Origin: Rebecca billardiae RCC1528 | Lineage: Eukaryota; Haptophyta | DNA length: 64,000 nt | Assembly (NCBI GenBank): GCA_965240325.2 | Contig: OZ251222.1 | Location: 3,472,001 to 3,536,000, forward strand | Direction: 5' to 3' | In this document: piece by piece, positions 62,955-64,000 of the stretch | Layout of the letters: each line of letters starts with the position of its first letter | Position numbering within the stretch: position 1 is the stretch's first letter | Made by a program: the position numbers and the translations under genes | The notes under the pieces: generated by a model | Told to the model about the DNA's origin: nothing | Seen by the model: only the letters and a program-made list of their open reading frames with translations | Databases searched by the model: none

Positions 62955-63161
62955 CCATCGACGCCAGCGCGCCTTCGCGCCAAGCGCGTTTTCATTTTCC
63001 TCGCTTTGTTTTCGCGCGTGAGTTTTTATTGGCGCATGACCCGCGCGGAACGCCCCCTGCGGCTGAGCTGGTGAGCAGCAGGTGAGCTGCCATCGTGTTT
63101 TGCGGCGTCTCGGCAGCTACCGCTCTCCGCTCAGTCTCGTGCGGCGACGCACGCGGCAGCG

Positions 63162-64000
63162 ATGTCGGACGACCCGCTCTTCGACGCGCGCAACCACTTC
63201 CACCTGGGGCACTTTCAGACCGCGATCAATGAGGCGATGGGCGCGAATGTCGGCACCGACGCCCTGCGCGTCGAGCGCGACGTGCTGATGTACCGCGCAT
63301 ACCTCGAGCAGGGCAACTTTGCGGTCGTGATGAGCGAGGTGCAGGACAGCGCGCCGCCCGCGCTGCGCGCGGTGAAGCTGCTGTGCCAGTACAAGCAGTC
63401 TGACGACGCGGGTCGGCAGGCCGCCGTGGGCGCGCTGCAGGAGCTGCTCGCCGGCGCGAACGTGGCGAGCGACACGCCGCTGAGCGTGACGGCCGCGGCG
63501 ATTTTCTGCCTTGAGAAGGACTACAAGGAGGCGCTCAAGTGCACGCACCAGGGGCAGACGCTCGAGGCGCTGGCGATGGTCACGCACGTGTACGCCGCAA
63601 TGAACCGCGCAGACCTCGCGGAGAAGCAGGTCGCCATCATGCAGCGCCATGACGACGACGCGACGCTCACGCAGCTCGCGGCCGCGACCGCGATGATCGC
63701 AAAGGGCAGCGGCAAGTACCAGGACGCGATGTACATCTACCAGGACATGTCCGAGAAGTACGGCCCGTCGGCGCTGCTGCTCAACAACCTCGCCACGTGC
63801 TGCATGCTGCTCGGCAAGTACGAGGACGCCGAGTCGCACCTGCAGGAGGCGCTGGGCAAGAACCCGGCAGACCCGACCACGCTCGCCAACATGGTGGTGT
63901 GCCTGCAGCACCTCAAGAAGGCGCCCGACGTGGTGACGAGGTACATCACGCAGCTGCGCACCGCGGCGCCCACGCACCCGTGGGTCGAGGCGTACGGCGC
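63162..64000 (+). CDS. COPE: Coatomer subunit epsilon (epsilon-COP), 3' end outside window
   Basis: Read from ATG 63162 to the window end without a stop (279 codons). It matches epsilon-COP throughout: the start DPLFDARNHFHLGHFQTAINEA, then VERDVLMYRAYLEQGNF, ATLTQLAAATAMIAKGSGKYQDA, LLLNNLATCCMLLGKYEDAE, LQEALGKNPADPTTLANMVV and TRYITQLRTAAPTHPW. The fold is TPR-like helices. Epsilon-COP is the peripheral subunit of the COPI coat for Golgi-to-ER and intra-Golgi transport and stabilises alpha-COP. Only the last residues are missing (animal proteins are about 308 residues). No intron is needed in the visible part. Confidence 0.95.
   Translation, partial: MSDDPLFDARNHFHLGHFQTAINEAMGANVGTDALRVERDVLMYRAYLEQGNFAVVMSEVQDSAPPALRAVKLLCQYKQSDDAGRQAAVGALQELLAGANVASDTPLSVTAAAIFCLEKDYKEALKCTHQGQTLEALAMVTHVYAAMNRADLAEKQVAIMQRHDDDATLTQLAAATAMIAKGSGKYQDAMYIYQDMSEKYGPSALLLNNLATCCMLLGKYEDAESHLQEALGKNPADPTTLANMVVCLQHLKKAPDVVTRYITQLRTAAPTHPWVEAYG

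Overview
The window is nuclear DNA from a GC-rich eukaryote, most likely a flagellated, plastid-bearing alga of the haptophyte type. The evidence for a eukaryote is spliced genes: GT-AG introns of about 90-225 bases are placed exactly by protein homology in at least eight genes. The evidence for an alga with a secondary plastid is an aspartate-semialdehyde dehydrogenase carrying a signal peptide followed by an APAF-type plastid leader, a plastid-type UbiA enzyme, and secreted proteins full of Ser-Pro-Pro-Pro. The evidence for flagella is IFT140, a TMEM237-like transition-zone protein, a PGYxGY axonemal-type protein and a polycystin-1-like receptor. The haptophyte assignment is inference; the sequence does not name the species.

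Layout, left to right. 1-6979 (minus, 3' end cut off): secreted lamin-tail-domain protein with a Ser-Pro stalk and dozens of Cys-rich 'GCTDP..NYDP..DDGSC' repeats. 7566-9744 (minus): DNA polymerase lambda-like, two exons. 9901-14993 (plus): IFT140, six exons. 15203-16429 (minus) and 16626-19433 (plus): a head-to-head pair of secretory-pathway proteins, the second ending in a sulfotransferase domain. 20551-22188 (minus): TMEM237-like. 22774-24145 (minus): aspartate-semialdehyde dehydrogenase. 24333-26464 (plus): PDK1-type kinase. 26.5-29.7 kb: gene-poor, with microsatellites, an interspersed-repeat-like block, a perfect 201-bp tandem duplication and a 935-bp segment bounded by 22-bp inverted repeats. 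29686-35244: PGYxGY ciliary protein, a G-patch-like nuclear protein, parvulin, EFM7-like methyltransferase and a Coa1-like protein. 36684-50874 (plus): a 4595-residue polycystin-1-like protein, the main feature of the window. 51697-52446 (minus): Cys-rich secreted protein. 52935-54549 (plus): intron-split RTX-repeat protein. 55031-56612 (plus): Zn2Cys6 regulator. 56989-58074 (minus) and 58230-59822 (plus): UbiA prenyltransferase and a double-AP2 regulator, head to head. 60441-61757 (minus): secreted TupA-like ATP-grasp protein. 61.9-63.0 kb: hairpins and a 306-bp-arm fold-back repeat. 63162 to the end (plus): epsilon-COP, cut off.

The genes fall into themes more than one pathway: ciliary parts (IFT140, TMEM237-like, PGYxGY protein, polycystin-like), secretory-route and cell-surface building (sulfotransferase, TupA-like, epsilon-COP, Cys/Pro-rich secreted proteins, RTX protein), and housekeeping (Pol lambda, ASADH, PDK1, methyltransferase, Coa1-like). 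Many neighbours are head-to-head with only about 140-200 bases between starts, while convergent gene ends are separated by AT-richer, simple-sequence spacers. Most 5' splice sites read GTGCG instead of GTRAG, which affects automatic gene prediction here.
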